Positions 34,242-41,700 of a stretch of DNA of 64,000 nucleotides are shown here, in pieces (position 1 is the first letter of the stretch; each line of letters starts with the position of its first letter). Location of the stretch: assembly GCA_910584475.1 (NCBI GenBank), contig CAJUBD010000004.1, positions 62,001 to 126,000 of the forward strand, given 5' to 3'. A program made the position numbers and the translations under genes. This stretch comes from an uncultured Treponema sp. Its GTDB lineage: Bacteria; Spirochaetota; Spirochaetia; Treponematales; Treponemataceae. The notes beneath the pieces were generated by a model. It did no database searches. It was not told where the DNA came from and worked only from the letters and a program-made list of their open reading frames with translations.

Positions 34242-35126
34242 ATGGACTTTGAATTTCTCGTGCAAAACATAATGGATTCTTACAAAGAAAACGGCGGCGT
34301 AAACCGAGCGGGCGCGGAAAACTTGCCAAACCGTGCGAACGTCGTGGCCGCGCTCAGCGATTTGCAGGCTTTGATTTTTCCGGGCTTCAAATACGAAGAG
34401 AAAATCACCGAAGAAAATTTGCGTTACATCACCGAGCGGCACATCAATCGGATAATTTCGATTCTCACGACAGAAATCCAAAAGGCGCTTTTACGCGTGG
34501 TGATGGTCGCGCGACAAAACGAAAATTCGGACAGCGAGCAGCGCGAACGACAATTCAAAAATTCACATTGCTTCAAACTGGCGCAGAAAGCCGTGGAAAC
34601 TTTGATCGCTGAAATCCCCGCGCTTCGCAAAAAAATCAAAATGGACGCCGAGGCCATTGTACAAGGCGATCCTGCGGCGCGTTCGCTAGGCGAAGTGATT
34701 TTATCATATCCCGGGCTTGAGGCGATTTTGATTTACCGAATCGCGCATTTTCTTCACAAGAGCGGAATTCCGCTTATCCCGCGAATCATGACCGAACACG
34801 CTCATGGCAAAACTGGAATCGACATTCATCCGGGAGCTGAAATTGGCGAGCGATTTTTCATAGACCACGGAACTGGAATTGTCATCGGAGAAACCGCTGT
34901 CATCGGAAAAAACGTTCGCATTTACCAAGGCGTGACTCTCGGCGCGCTATGTCTGCAAAAAGACCTGCAAAACAAAAAACGCCATCCCACAATTCAAGAC
35001 GATGTAACGATTTATTCGGGCGCGACGATTTTGGGCGGCGAAACCGTAATCGGCAAAGGCTGTACAATCGGAGGAAACACTTGGATTGTAAAATCAATCC
35101 CTGCCGGCACATATTATGCAAATTGA
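34242..35126 (+). CDS. cysE: Serine O-acetyltransferase (EpsC/CysE type)
   Basis: 294 residues. An alpha-helical N-terminal half (about 1-170) precedes the left-handed beta-helix of hexapeptide repeats: GIDIHPGAEIGERFFIDHG (catalytic His and Asp), GIVIGETAVIGKNVRIYQG and HPTIQDDVTIYSGATILGG. It makes O-acetylserine, the precursor of cysteine. The long N-terminal domain is typical of the EpsC-like group. No O-acetylserine sulfhydrylase is adjacent. The start is fixed by the promoter. Confidence 0.9.
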   Translation: MDFEFLVQNIMDSYKENGGVNRAGAENLPNRANVVAALSDLQALIFPGFKYEEKITEENLRYITERHINRIISILTTEIQKALLRVVMVARQNENSDSEQRERQFKNSHCFKLAQKAVETLIAEIPALRKKIKMDAEAIVQGDPAARSLGEVILSYPGLEAILIYRIAHFLHKSGIPLIPRIMTEHAHGKTGIDIHPGAEIGERFFIDHGTGIVIGETAVIGKNVRIYQGVTLGALCLQKDLQNKKRHPTIQDDVTIYSGATILGGETVIGKGCTIGGNTWIVKSIPAGTYYAN

Positions 35127-35571
35127 AAACGCATGTTTAAAGTCAGCGGCTAAAGTATCGTCTCTGACTTTAAGTTCGCGCTACAAATTAGTTGTGATAA
35201 GCTTCTTTTCGAGACGGCTTTTTTTTCAAAATAAAATTCGATGCGCCGGTTTTCCGAAAGAAAATATTTGGATTTACTTGAAAACTGACGCTTCGGAGGA
35301 CATTTGTTTTTGGATTTCGGAAACGAACCGGCAGGGTTTTGATGCTAGCATATTGACGGATGACACAATAGGACTTGTGTTGAATGCGTTTTTGGCGTGG
35401 GCAAAGGAAATAGAAAAAGGCAGTCGTATACTGTTATGCTGTGCGGACATTCTTAACGCGGCATCTATAAAGTTGGCGCAAAAGGTCGGCGGAATTTTCT
35501 TTGGGAAAGGTTTTGGCATTTGGCAATATATGCGTGAGGGATGCAGAAAGCGCGGAGCGTTCGTGCGATAA
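35116..35571 (+). pseudogene. Possible remnant of an acetyltransferase-like gene
   Basis: An open frame of 151 codons overlapping the end of cysE, with no ribosome site. Its last half (ILTDDTIGLVLNAFLAWAKE, then DILNAASIKLAQKVGG) vaguely recalls the C-terminal part of GNAT N-acetyltransferases, where NxASxxxAxKxG is common, but the N-terminal acetyl-CoA-binding part is missing. Next to the purD duplication, it may be debris of an inserted segment. Low confidence. Confidence 0.3.
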
Positions 35572-36074
35572 CAGAATTGATAAGCGAAAACTCGCTTCAT
35601 TCGCTATAAACCAATCATTGCTAATTGTAAAGTACAACGCATTGTGTGCGCCTGCTACAATACAAAGCGAAAAATAACCGATAACACACAGTGTTGCTAG
35701 CGCTAACGATGTTTGCGCGTAGGTCATAACGGACTCACGTATGCATGGAATTAAGTGCGCGATACCGCCATAACGGTATTCGGGTGTAGTTCGGACGATA
35801 TTCGGCACTATGCTGGGATATAATTTCGTTTTAGCATAAGACAAGGTTTGGCGGGTAGGGTGGGCGATGGAACTTCCGCCGCGATCCTGCTTCGCGCTTT
35901 TGCTAACGGATTTCCGCTTAAGCAAACGACGCGCTCAGTCCGACACCGCCGCGCCCGGCAAGCCGATGTCCCTTCTGAAAAACATTCCGTCAAATTTCAC
36001 TGCTTCTAGCGCGTCGTATGCCCAAGCCGCGCGAGCGGCGAATAAAATAATTTCCGCTTAAGCAAACGACGCGC
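35572..36074. other. Gap beside purD containing its duplicated 3' end
   Basis: About 500 bp. The left part (35572-35880) has short inverted repeats such as ATACCG-CCATAA-CGGTAT and no supported gene; the right part holds the purD fragment (35911-36020) and a 30-bp linker. Confidence 0.6.
35911..36020 (-). pseudogene. Duplicated 3' end of purD (27 codons plus 3' flank)
   Basis: Aligns to 36051-36160 over 110 bp with 8 mismatches, 140 bp apart. It encodes the PurD C-terminus YDALEAVKFDGMFF...GLPGAAVSD with the same stop position and 24 bp of identical 3' flank. In the coding part five of eight differences are synonymous; only E to D and N to R change. Confidence 0.8.
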
Positions 36075-37421
36075 TCAGTCCGACACCGCTGCGCCCGGCA
36101 AACCTATGTCGTTTCTGAAAAACATTCCCTCAAACTTCACCGCTTCTAGCGCGTCGTATGATTTTTTCCAGGCTTCGTCGAAAGTTTCCGCTGTCGTGCA
36201 AACTGCGAGCACGCGTCCGCCGCTTGTCACCATTTTGTGCTCAGATGGATCTTTGGAATCCCGCCGTTCTTCGATTGCGCCTGCCACGAAAATCTTCGCG
36301 CCGTTTTTTTGCAAAATGTATTCGTCAATGGAAATCGGAACGCCCTTTTTGTATGCGCCCGGATATCCGCCTGAAACCACGACTGGAGCGACGGCGAATT
36401 CTTTTTTCCAATTCAATTTGAAGTCGCTCAAATTTCCATCTGCGATTGCCTTGCACATTTCCGCAAAGTCAAAATCCATCAGCGGAAGCACTGCTTGAGT
36501 TTCGGGATCGCCGAGCCGCACGTTGTATTCCAAAAGTTTCGGACCGTCTGGAGTTATCATCACGCCGAAAAAAATGAAGCCACGGTAGTCGAAGTTTTCA
36601 GCAATCAAGCCGTTTAAAGTCGGCTGCAAAATATTTTCTTCGAACTGTTTCATAATTTTAGGTGTTATGTCGGGGAGGGGACACACCGCGCCCATGCCGC
36701 CAGTGTTCGGCCCTTTCGCGCCGTCATTCAGGCGTTTGTGGTCGCGCGCCGGCAAAAACGGAACGATTGTCGCCGTGCCATTTTTGATAGAATTTTCATC
36801 TACGCTCACTGCCGCCAAAACCGACATCTCAATTCCAGAAAGATAATCTTCCACGACGATTTTTTTTCCGGCGTTTCCTACTCGTCCAGAATTCATTATA
36901 TCGTCCACCGCTGCGAGTGCCTGCTCGAGCGTCTTCGCCACTACCACGCCTTTTCCTGCCGCAAGGCCGTCGGCTTTGATGACAATCGGCGCGCCGTGAT
37001 TTTTGATGTAATTTTCCGCCGCCGCCTGTTCGCAAAAAGTTTCACTCGCCGCCGCCGCCACGCCATATTTTTTCATAAACGATTTCGCAAAATCTTTGCT
37101 CGCTTCAAGTTGCGCGGCCGCCTTTTTCGCGCCGACGCACGGAATTCCCGCTTCCCAAAATTCGTCCGCCAAACCTTCGGCAAGCGGATCTTCAGGCCCG
37201 ATGACCGCGAGCGTGCAATGTTCTTTTTTCGCAATTTCAACGTAAGGATTTTCGCTGCCACTTTCCGATTTTGGAACTGCGACATTTCGACATTTTTTTT
37301 CGTTGCAAGTGCCGCCGTTTCCGGCCGCGCACAAAATTTCTTCGACAGAATCACTTTGGGCAAGACGCCACGCAATCGCGTGTTCCCGTCCGCCCGAACC
37401 AATAACGATAATTTTTTGCAT
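36075..37421 (-). CDS. purD: Phosphoribosylamine-glycine ligase (GAR synthetase)
   Basis: 448 residues. ATP-grasp enzyme joining glycine to phosphoribosylamine in purine synthesis. N-terminal IVIGSGGREHAIAWRLA, central PIVIKADGLAAGKGVVVA (ATP-binding Lys), GPNTGGMGAVCPLP, and VRLGDPETQAVLP (metal-binding) are all intact. The leaderless promoter sets the start. The last 110 bp are duplicated just downstream (35911-36020). The AICAR transformylase lies 3 kb away on the other strand, so this is not a purine operon. Confidence 0.92.
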   Translation of the reverse strand: MQKIIVIGSGGREHAIAWRLAQSDSVEEILCAAGNGGTCNEKKCRNVAVPKSESGSENPYVEIAKKEHCTLAVIGPEDPLAEGLADEFWEAGIPCVGAKKAAAQLEASKDFAKSFMKKYGVAAAASETFCEQAAAENYIKNHGAPIVIKADGLAAGKGVVVAKTLEQALAAVDDIMNSGRVGNAGKKIVVEDYLSGIEMSVLAAVSVDENSIKNGTATIVPFLPARDHKRLNDGAKGPNTGGMGAVCPLPDITPKIMKQFEENILQPTLNGLIAENFDYRGFIFFGVMITPDGPKLLEYNVRLGDPETQAVLPLMDFDFAEMCKAIADGNLSDFKLNWKKEFAVAPVVVSGGYPGAYKKGVPISIDEYILQKNGAKIFVAGAIEERRDSKDPSEHKMVTSGGRVLAVCTTAETFDEAWKKSYDALEAVKFEGMFFRNDIGLPGAAVSD

Positions 37422-37427
37422 AAAAAT

Positions 37428-37456
37428 ATTGTAAAATAAAATTGTTTTTTTTTCAA
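37428..37456 (-). promoter_or_regulatory. purD promoter, leaderless type
   Basis: Minus strand: TTGAAA (37451-37456), 17-nt spacer, TACAAT (37428-37433), 6 nt to ATG 37421. Confidence 0.65.
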
Positions 37457-37517
37457 CTGAAAATCAGGCAAATCCACCTTAATGCCAAAAAATGTTAAAA
37501 AATTCTTTTTTTTATAC

Positions 37518-37546
37518 TTGACACTATTGAAAAATTCCTGTAGAAT
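37518..37546 (+). promoter_or_regulatory. Promoter of the tRNA-Thr/rpmG/tRNA-Trp/secE/nusG unit
   Basis: Perfect TTGACA (37518-37523), 17-nt spacer, TAGAAT (37541-37546); the mature tRNA begins 25 nt downstream. Confidence 0.65.
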
Positions 37547-37570
37547 CATAAAACTATTATTGTTGTTTCT

Positions 37571-37643
37571 GCCCTTGTAGCTCAGCCGGTAGAGCGCAGC
37601 CATGGTAAGGCTGAGGTCTGCGGTTCGATCCCGCACGGGGGCT
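37571..37643 (+). tRNA. tRNA-Thr (GGT)
   Basis: 73-nt cloverleaf. Acceptor GCCCTTG/CGGGGGC with two wobbles, anticodon stem CAGCC/GGCTG around loop ATGGTAA (anticodon GGT), T-loop GGTTCGATCC. CCA is not encoded. First gene of the unit leading to rpoB. Confidence 0.93.
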
Positions 37644-37668
37644 TTGAAATTTGTTATAGGAGTTTTTT

Positions 37669-37845
37669 ATGGCTAGCAAGAAAAAGGGAGCGGTGGAAAT
37701 CATCGCGTTGCAATGCACCGAATGCAAGCGCAAGAATTATACGACTTACAAAAACCGCAAGAACATTCAGGGCAAATTGGAGTTGAACAAATATTGTCCG
37801 TTCGACCGCAAGCATACGCTCCACAAGGAAACGAAAGTAAAATAA
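37669..37845 (+). CDS. rpmG: 50S ribosomal protein L33
   Basis: 58 residues. N-terminal Zn knuckle CTEC is present, but the second knuckle reads YCPFDRKHT where C+ forms have CPxC, so one of four ligands is replaced by Asp. L33 is at the E-site side of the large subunit. It sits between tRNA-Thr and tRNA-Trp, 26 bp after the first, with TAGGAG before the ATG; this tRNA-rpmG-tRNA-secE-nusG order is common in bacteria. Confidence 0.92.
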   Translation: MASKKKGAVEIIALQCTECKRKNYTTYKNRKNIQGKLELNKYCPFDRKHTLHKETKVK

Positions 37846-37954
37846 TTGAAATCGCGCGGAGTCGGCGTCTTTCGCTGTGCGCATTTTCATTTTTGCGAAT
37901 TTCGTTTCGCAAATTATTGTAAGGATTTTCTCCGTGAAAACGGCAGAAATATTT

Positions 37955-38027
37955 AGGGCGGTAGTTCAGTTGGTAGAGCACCGGTCTCCAAAACCGGCTG
38001 TCGCGGGTTCAAGTCCTGCCCGCCCTG
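37955..38027 (+). tRNA. tRNA-Trp (CCA)
   Basis: 73-nt cloverleaf. Acceptor AGGGCGG/CCGCCCT, anticodon stem CCGGT/ACCGG around loop CTCCAAA (anticodon CCA), T-loop GGTTCAAGTCC. Its 3' end is 15 bp from the secE ATG. Confidence 0.93.
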
Positions 38028-38042
38028 TTTTTTGAGGGGTTT

Positions 38043-38225
38043 ATGGCAAAAGTTGTTGGTTTTTTCAAGGAATGCGTTCGTGAACTCAAGTTGGTGTCAT
38101 GGCCGACGCGGGAATATGTCTTGTCCAGCGTCAAGGTAGTGATAATTTCCACCGTTATGGTTGCCGTGGTTTTGGGCGCGTTGGATCTTGGGTTTACTGA
38201 GCTTTTCCGTCTGCTGATGAAATAA
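38043..38225 (+). CDS. secE: Preprotein translocase subunit SecE
   Basis: 60 residues, the short single-helix form. FFKECVRELKLVSWPTREYV is the conserved amphipathic SecE signature before one membrane helix (about 30-55). It clamps SecY in the translocon. GAGGGG precedes the ATG. nusG follows after 9 bp. Confidence 0.92.
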   Translation: MAKVVGFFKECVRELKLVSWPTREYVLSSVKVVIISTVMVAVVLGALDLGFTELFRLLMK

Positions 38226-38234
38226 GGAAAAATT

Positions 38235-38798
38235 ATGGCGAGCGCTTGGTACATTCTTCAAACTTACTCGGCTTACGAGGCGAAGATCGCGCGTGAAATC
38301 CAGCATAAGTTGGAACTCGGCGACCTCGATTCGAATGTCGTAAAAAGCATTAAAGTTCCTGAAGAAGAGATCGTCGAAATAAAAGACGGCAAGAAAAAAA
38401 CTCGAAAAACCAAAATCCTTCCGGGCTATGTGATGATGGAATTGGATTTGCCGGAAATTGGCTGGAAGGATACTTGTGCCAAAATTCGCCGAATTCAAGG
38501 CGTGAATGGCTTCGTAGGCACTGCGCCTACAGAGCGTCCGCGTCCGATTCCTACGGAAGAAGCCAAGCGAATGCTCGCGCGCGCCGGCGAAATCAAGGGC
38601 GAAAAAATCGTCCATGTCAAGCAAAGTTATGCCGTCGGCGATATTGTCAAGATTATGGAAGGACCTTTCGCCACGTTTGAAGGAACTGTCGAAAAAATCG
38701 AAGAAGGCAAGGATAAGCTTACCGTAAACGTGCAGATTTTCGGACGCGCCACTCCGGTGGAAGTAAATATGACTCAAGTCGAAAAATCTGTAAAGTGA
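38235..38798 (+). CDS. nusG: Transcription termination/antitermination factor NusG
   Basis: 187 residues. N-terminal NGN domain starts WYILQTYSAYEAKIAREI and includes PGYVMMEL; C-terminal KOW motif is VGDIVKIMEGPFATFEGTVE. It binds RNA polymerase and couples transcription to translation or Rho. It overlaps no gene; rplK follows after 175 bp. AAGGAAA precedes the ATG. Confidence 0.94.
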   Translation: MASAWYILQTYSAYEAKIAREIQHKLELGDLDSNVVKSIKVPEEEIVEIKDGKKKTRKTKILPGYVMMELDLPEIGWKDTCAKIRRIQGVNGFVGTAPTERPRPIPTEEAKRMLARAGEIKGEKIVHVKQSYAVGDIVKIMEGPFATFEGTVEKIEEGKDKLTVNVQIFGRATPVEVNMTQVEKSVK

Positions 38799-38973
38799 TT
38801 CGTGCAGATGGTTTCATGCCCGACGCTCTGCGTCTAAGTATCTTGATTTGACAAAAATTCCGCGTGTTTTGCCAAGCGCGCGGTTAGGGTGGCGCAAGTC
38901 GCTCATTTTTGGGAGGAAAGGAACCGTCCGTTGGAAGAGGACTTTCCGCTAACACCAAATTTAGGAGTAGAAA

Positions 38974-39405
38974 ATGGCAAAGAAAGAAGTAACCGCTGTC
39001 ATCAAACTGCAATGCCCTGCGGGCGCGGCGACACCGGCTCCTCCGATCGGTCCTGCTCTTGGACCGCACGGCGTAAGCGCTCCGAAATTTGTGCAGGAAT
39101 TCAACGACCGTACAAAAAGTATGGAAAAAGGGCTTATCATCCCTGTCGTGATTACAGTCTACAAAGACAAATCCTACACATTTATTCTCAAAACTCCCCC
39201 CGCGGCGGTTTTGATTAAGAAAGCGCTCAAATTGGAAAAGGGTTCGGCGAATCCGCTCCGCGACAAAGTGGGCAAACTCACTGCGGCGCAGTTGGAAGAA
39301 ATCGCGAAGACAAAAATGCCCGATGTCAGCGCGAACGACCTTGAAGCCGCGAAGAAAATCGTGGCTGGAACGGCGCGTAGCATGGGCGTTGAGGTGGAGG
39401 CCTAA
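38974..39405 (+). CDS. rplK: 50S ribosomal protein L11
   Basis: 143 residues. [20 protein letters not shown] and the C-terminal RNA-binding domain ending ARSMGVEVE are standard. L11 forms the GTPase-associated centre with L10/L12. TAGGAGT precedes the ATG; rplA begins at the next base after the stop, indicating one operon. Confidence 0.95.
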   Translation: MAKKEVTAVIKLQCPAGAATPAPPIGPALGPHGVSAPKFVQEFNDRTKSMEKGLIIPVVITVYKDKSYTFILKTPPAAVLIKKALKLEKGSANPLRDKVGKLTAAQLEEIAKTKMPDVSANDLEAAKKIVAGTARSMGVEVEA

Positions 39406-40086
39406 ATGAAACACGGAAAAAAATACCGCGCGTCGGCGGCCAAATACGATTTGACAAAAAAATACGACGTTCCTACAGCCTGCAAGATGGTTCAGGATAT
39501 GAAGTATACGAATTTTGACGAAACTGTGGAAGCGCATGTTTTGCTCAAACTTCCCAAAAACGCGACTGTCCGTGACACTTTGGTTTTTCCGAACCAGTTC
39601 CGGGGCGAAAAGAAAGTTTTGGTTTTCTGCAAAGAAGATCGCGTTCAGGAAGCGTTGGACGCGGGCGCAGCCTACGCTGGTTCTGCCGAGTACATCGAAA
39701 AGGTCAAGGGCGGATGGCTTGATTTTGACATCGCTGTAGCCACTCCTGACATGATGAAAGACGTCGGACGCTTGGGTATGGTTTTGGGACGAAAAGGCTT
39801 GATGCCGAACCCGAAAACTGGCACTGTCACGAACGACATCGTTGCCGCGATTGGCGAGCTAAAAAAAGGACGCACGGAATACCGCGCCGACAAGACCGGC
39901 ATCGTCCACATTGCGGTGGGAAAGGTTTCGATGGATGCCGAAAAATTGCAGCAGAACATCGATGCTTTGATTGCCGAAATCGAGCGCAAAAAGCCTTCCG
40001 ATGCTTCGGCGGACTACATCAAGACGATTTCTGTGAGTTCTTCAATGGGACCTGGAGTTTGGGTCAAATACAAGGACGAGGAGTAG
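39406..40086 (+). CDS. rplA: 50S ribosomal protein L1
   Basis: 226 residues. Signature GRLGMVLGRKGLMPNPKTGT is intact. L1 forms the mobile stalk at the E site and in many bacteria represses its own operon by binding mRNA. Start codon immediately follows the rplK stop; GGAGG lies in the rplK end. The family length is normal. Confidence 0.95.
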   Translation: MKHGKKYRASAAKYDLTKKYDVPTACKMVQDMKYTNFDETVEAHVLLKLPKNATVRDTLVFPNQFRGEKKVLVFCKEDRVQEALDAGAAYAGSAEYIEKVKGGWLDFDIAVATPDMMKDVGRLGMVLGRKGLMPNPKTGTVTNDIVAAIGELKKGRTEYRADKTGIVHIAVGKVSMDAEKLQQNIDALIAEIERKKPSDASADYIKTISVSSSMGPGVWVKYKDEE

Positions 40087-40089
40087 AAT

Positions 40090-40746
40090 ATGGCAATGCT
40101 TGCAAAAAAAATCCAGCCGGCGAAAACCGAAGCGATTGAGGCCGCCAAAAAAACTCTCGGCGAATACAACGATTTCATCTTTACCGAATATCGCGGCATG
40201 ACCGTCGAACAGATTACGAGACTGCGCGACAAACTCCGCGAAAAGGACAGCGCGGTAAAAGTCATCAAAAATAACTTCGCCCGCATCGCTTTCGAGGGTA
40301 TGGACATCACTAATGTGTCCGAATACCTCAAAGGACCTACCGCCATTGCGATGGCAAAGCAGGACTCCAACGAAACGGCAAAGATTTTGTTCGACTTTGC
40401 GCAGGAAATTCCCGCGCTCAAAATCAAAGGCGCGCTGGTGAACAAAGAGATTTACGACGCGGCGAAAACTGAGGCGTACTCAAAAGTTCCCGGCAAAAAG
40501 CAGCTTATCGCAATGCTTATGTCTGCCATCAATGGTCCGGCGCAAAAACTCGCCGCCACCTTGCAGGCTTACGTCGAAAAGTTGGAAAAGGAAGGCGGCG
40601 CACCTGCTCCTAAAGCAGAAGCCGCTTCCAATGAAGCAGCTTCTGCCGAAGCGCCAAAAGAAGAAGCCGCTCCTGCCGCCGCGGAAACTCCCGCTCCTGC
40701 GACGGATGCGAACGCTACGGCTGCTGAGGCCGCGCCTCAGGCTTAA
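40090..40746 (+). CDS. rplJ: 50S ribosomal protein L10 with acidic Ala/Pro-rich C-terminal extension
   Basis: 218 residues, about 45 longer than usual. The N-terminal domain (FIFTEYRGMTVEQITRLRDK ... YLKGPTAIAMAK) and the L7/L12-binding helix are normal up to about residue 170 (KLAATLQAYVEKLEKEGG). A low-complexity tail rich in Ala, Pro and Glu follows (about 171-218). The tail may be a flexible linker at the stalk base. GAGGAG precedes the ATG, 3 bp after rplA. Confidence 0.93.
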   Translation: MAMLAKKIQPAKTEAIEAAKKTLGEYNDFIFTEYRGMTVEQITRLRDKLREKDSAVKVIKNNFARIAFEGMDITNVSEYLKGPTAIAMAKQDSNETAKILFDFAQEIPALKIKGALVNKEIYDAAKTEAYSKVPGKKQLIAMLMSAINGPAQKLAATLQAYVEKLEKEGGAPAPKAEAASNEAASAEAPKEEAAPAAAETPAPATDANATAAEAAPQA

Positions 40747-40885
40747 ATTTAAAACTTGGAGCGGCGATGTTTCGTCGTTCCAAAGCGCGGTCAGGCTTCG
40801 TTTGCTGCTGACTGTCCGCGCAAAATATCGGGACTCGTTCCCGGCGTCGCTTGTGTGACGCGAAATCAATTTTATGGAGAAGACA

Positions 40886-41269
40886 ATGGCAGCATTAACA
40901 AATGATCAGATTTTGGACGCGATCGCGTCGATGACAGTTCTGGAAGCCTCGGAATTGGTAAAGGCTATGGAAGAGAAATTCGGTGTAACTGCCGCCGTGG
41001 CTGTTGCCGCAGCTCCTGGAGCCGCCGCCGCTGGTGGTGCGCCCGCAGAAGAGCAGACCGAATTCGCGGTTTCTTTGGACAGTTTTGACGCGGCCAAGAA
41101 AATTGCCGTCATCAAAGCGGTCAAGGCTCTCACAAACCTCGGTTTGGGCGAAGCGAAGGCTTTGGTCGAAGGCGCGCCGAAAGTCATCAAAGAAGGCTTG
41201 AGCAAGGCCGATGCCGACAAATGGATTGCCGATATCGAAGCCGCCGGCGGAAAAGCCACAAAGAAATAA
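40886..41269 (+). CDS. rplL: 50S ribosomal protein L7/L12
   Basis: 127 residues. N-terminal dimerisation region ([20 protein letters not shown]), an Ala/Gly-rich hinge ([17 protein letters not shown]) and a C-terminal domain ([20 protein letters not shown]) that binds elongation factors. The ATG at 40886 has GGAGA upstream; an ATG four codons earlier is too close to it. rpoB follows 431 bp later. Confidence 0.95.
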   Translation: MAALTNDQILDAIASMTVLEASELVKAMEEKFGVTAAVAVAAAPGAAAAGGAPAEEQTEFAVSLDSFDAAKKIAVIKAVKALTNLGLGEAKALVEGAPKVIKEGLSKADADKWIADIEAAGGKATKK

Positions 41270-41700
41270 TTTTATTTCATTCGCAACTTTACTTTATTTA
41301 AAGAAAAAAAGAAAAGTTCGAGTCTGTTTTAAAAATATTTAGCGGATAAGAAAATGCGAAAACATTCGCGAAGAAGCAGAGAGAAAGGCGCAATACGTCG
41401 CTTCGCGCCGTTTTGCGAGCGGAAATTTATTCCATGTCATCGCTTGCGCGATGGACGCAATCGCTCTGATTGTGACAATTGATTATGCGAGTTTCCGCGT
41501 AGCGAAAACTCGTAAGCAATGCGGAGCATTGCGATTTTTGACTTTCTTCATGCGACTGGGAGAATGTTTTTCGCACATTCATAAATGCTTTTGAATTTTA
41601 AAACAGACACAAGCATTTTCGCGGCGAAATCTTTCGTGCTGTGAGGAGTTTCCTCGTGTAGCGGAGATTTCGACCGTGCGTGTGCTTTTCAGGGGAAAAA
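41270..41700. other. rplL-rpoB gap
   Basis: 431 bp without a gene, occupied mostly by the candidate structured RNA 41322-41618. The last 80 bp are the rpoB leader, with CAGGGGAA before the ATG at 41701. Confidence 0.7.
41322..41618 (+). ncRNA. Candidate multi-hairpin RNA element in the rplL-rpoB gap
   Basis: A perfect 13-bp pair, GTCTGTTTTAAAA (41322-41334) with 41596-41608, encloses hairpins at 41356-41369 (5 bp), 41387-41409 (5 bp), 41438-41453 (CATCGC/GCGATG), 41488-41512 (7 plus 3 bp), 41516-41532 (GCAATGC/GCATTGC) and 41562-41580 (6 bp). AAATGCTT (41583-41590) and AAGCATTT (41611-41618) form an alternative hairpin that encloses the 3' strand of the long stem. Function is unknown. Confidence 0.45.

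Noticed and set aside
35434..35925. 163-codon minus-strand open frame and integron attC-like GCTAACG motifs
   Set aside because: No start with ribosome site, no integrase, and the core motifs do not fit the attC GTTRRRY/RYYYAAC pattern.
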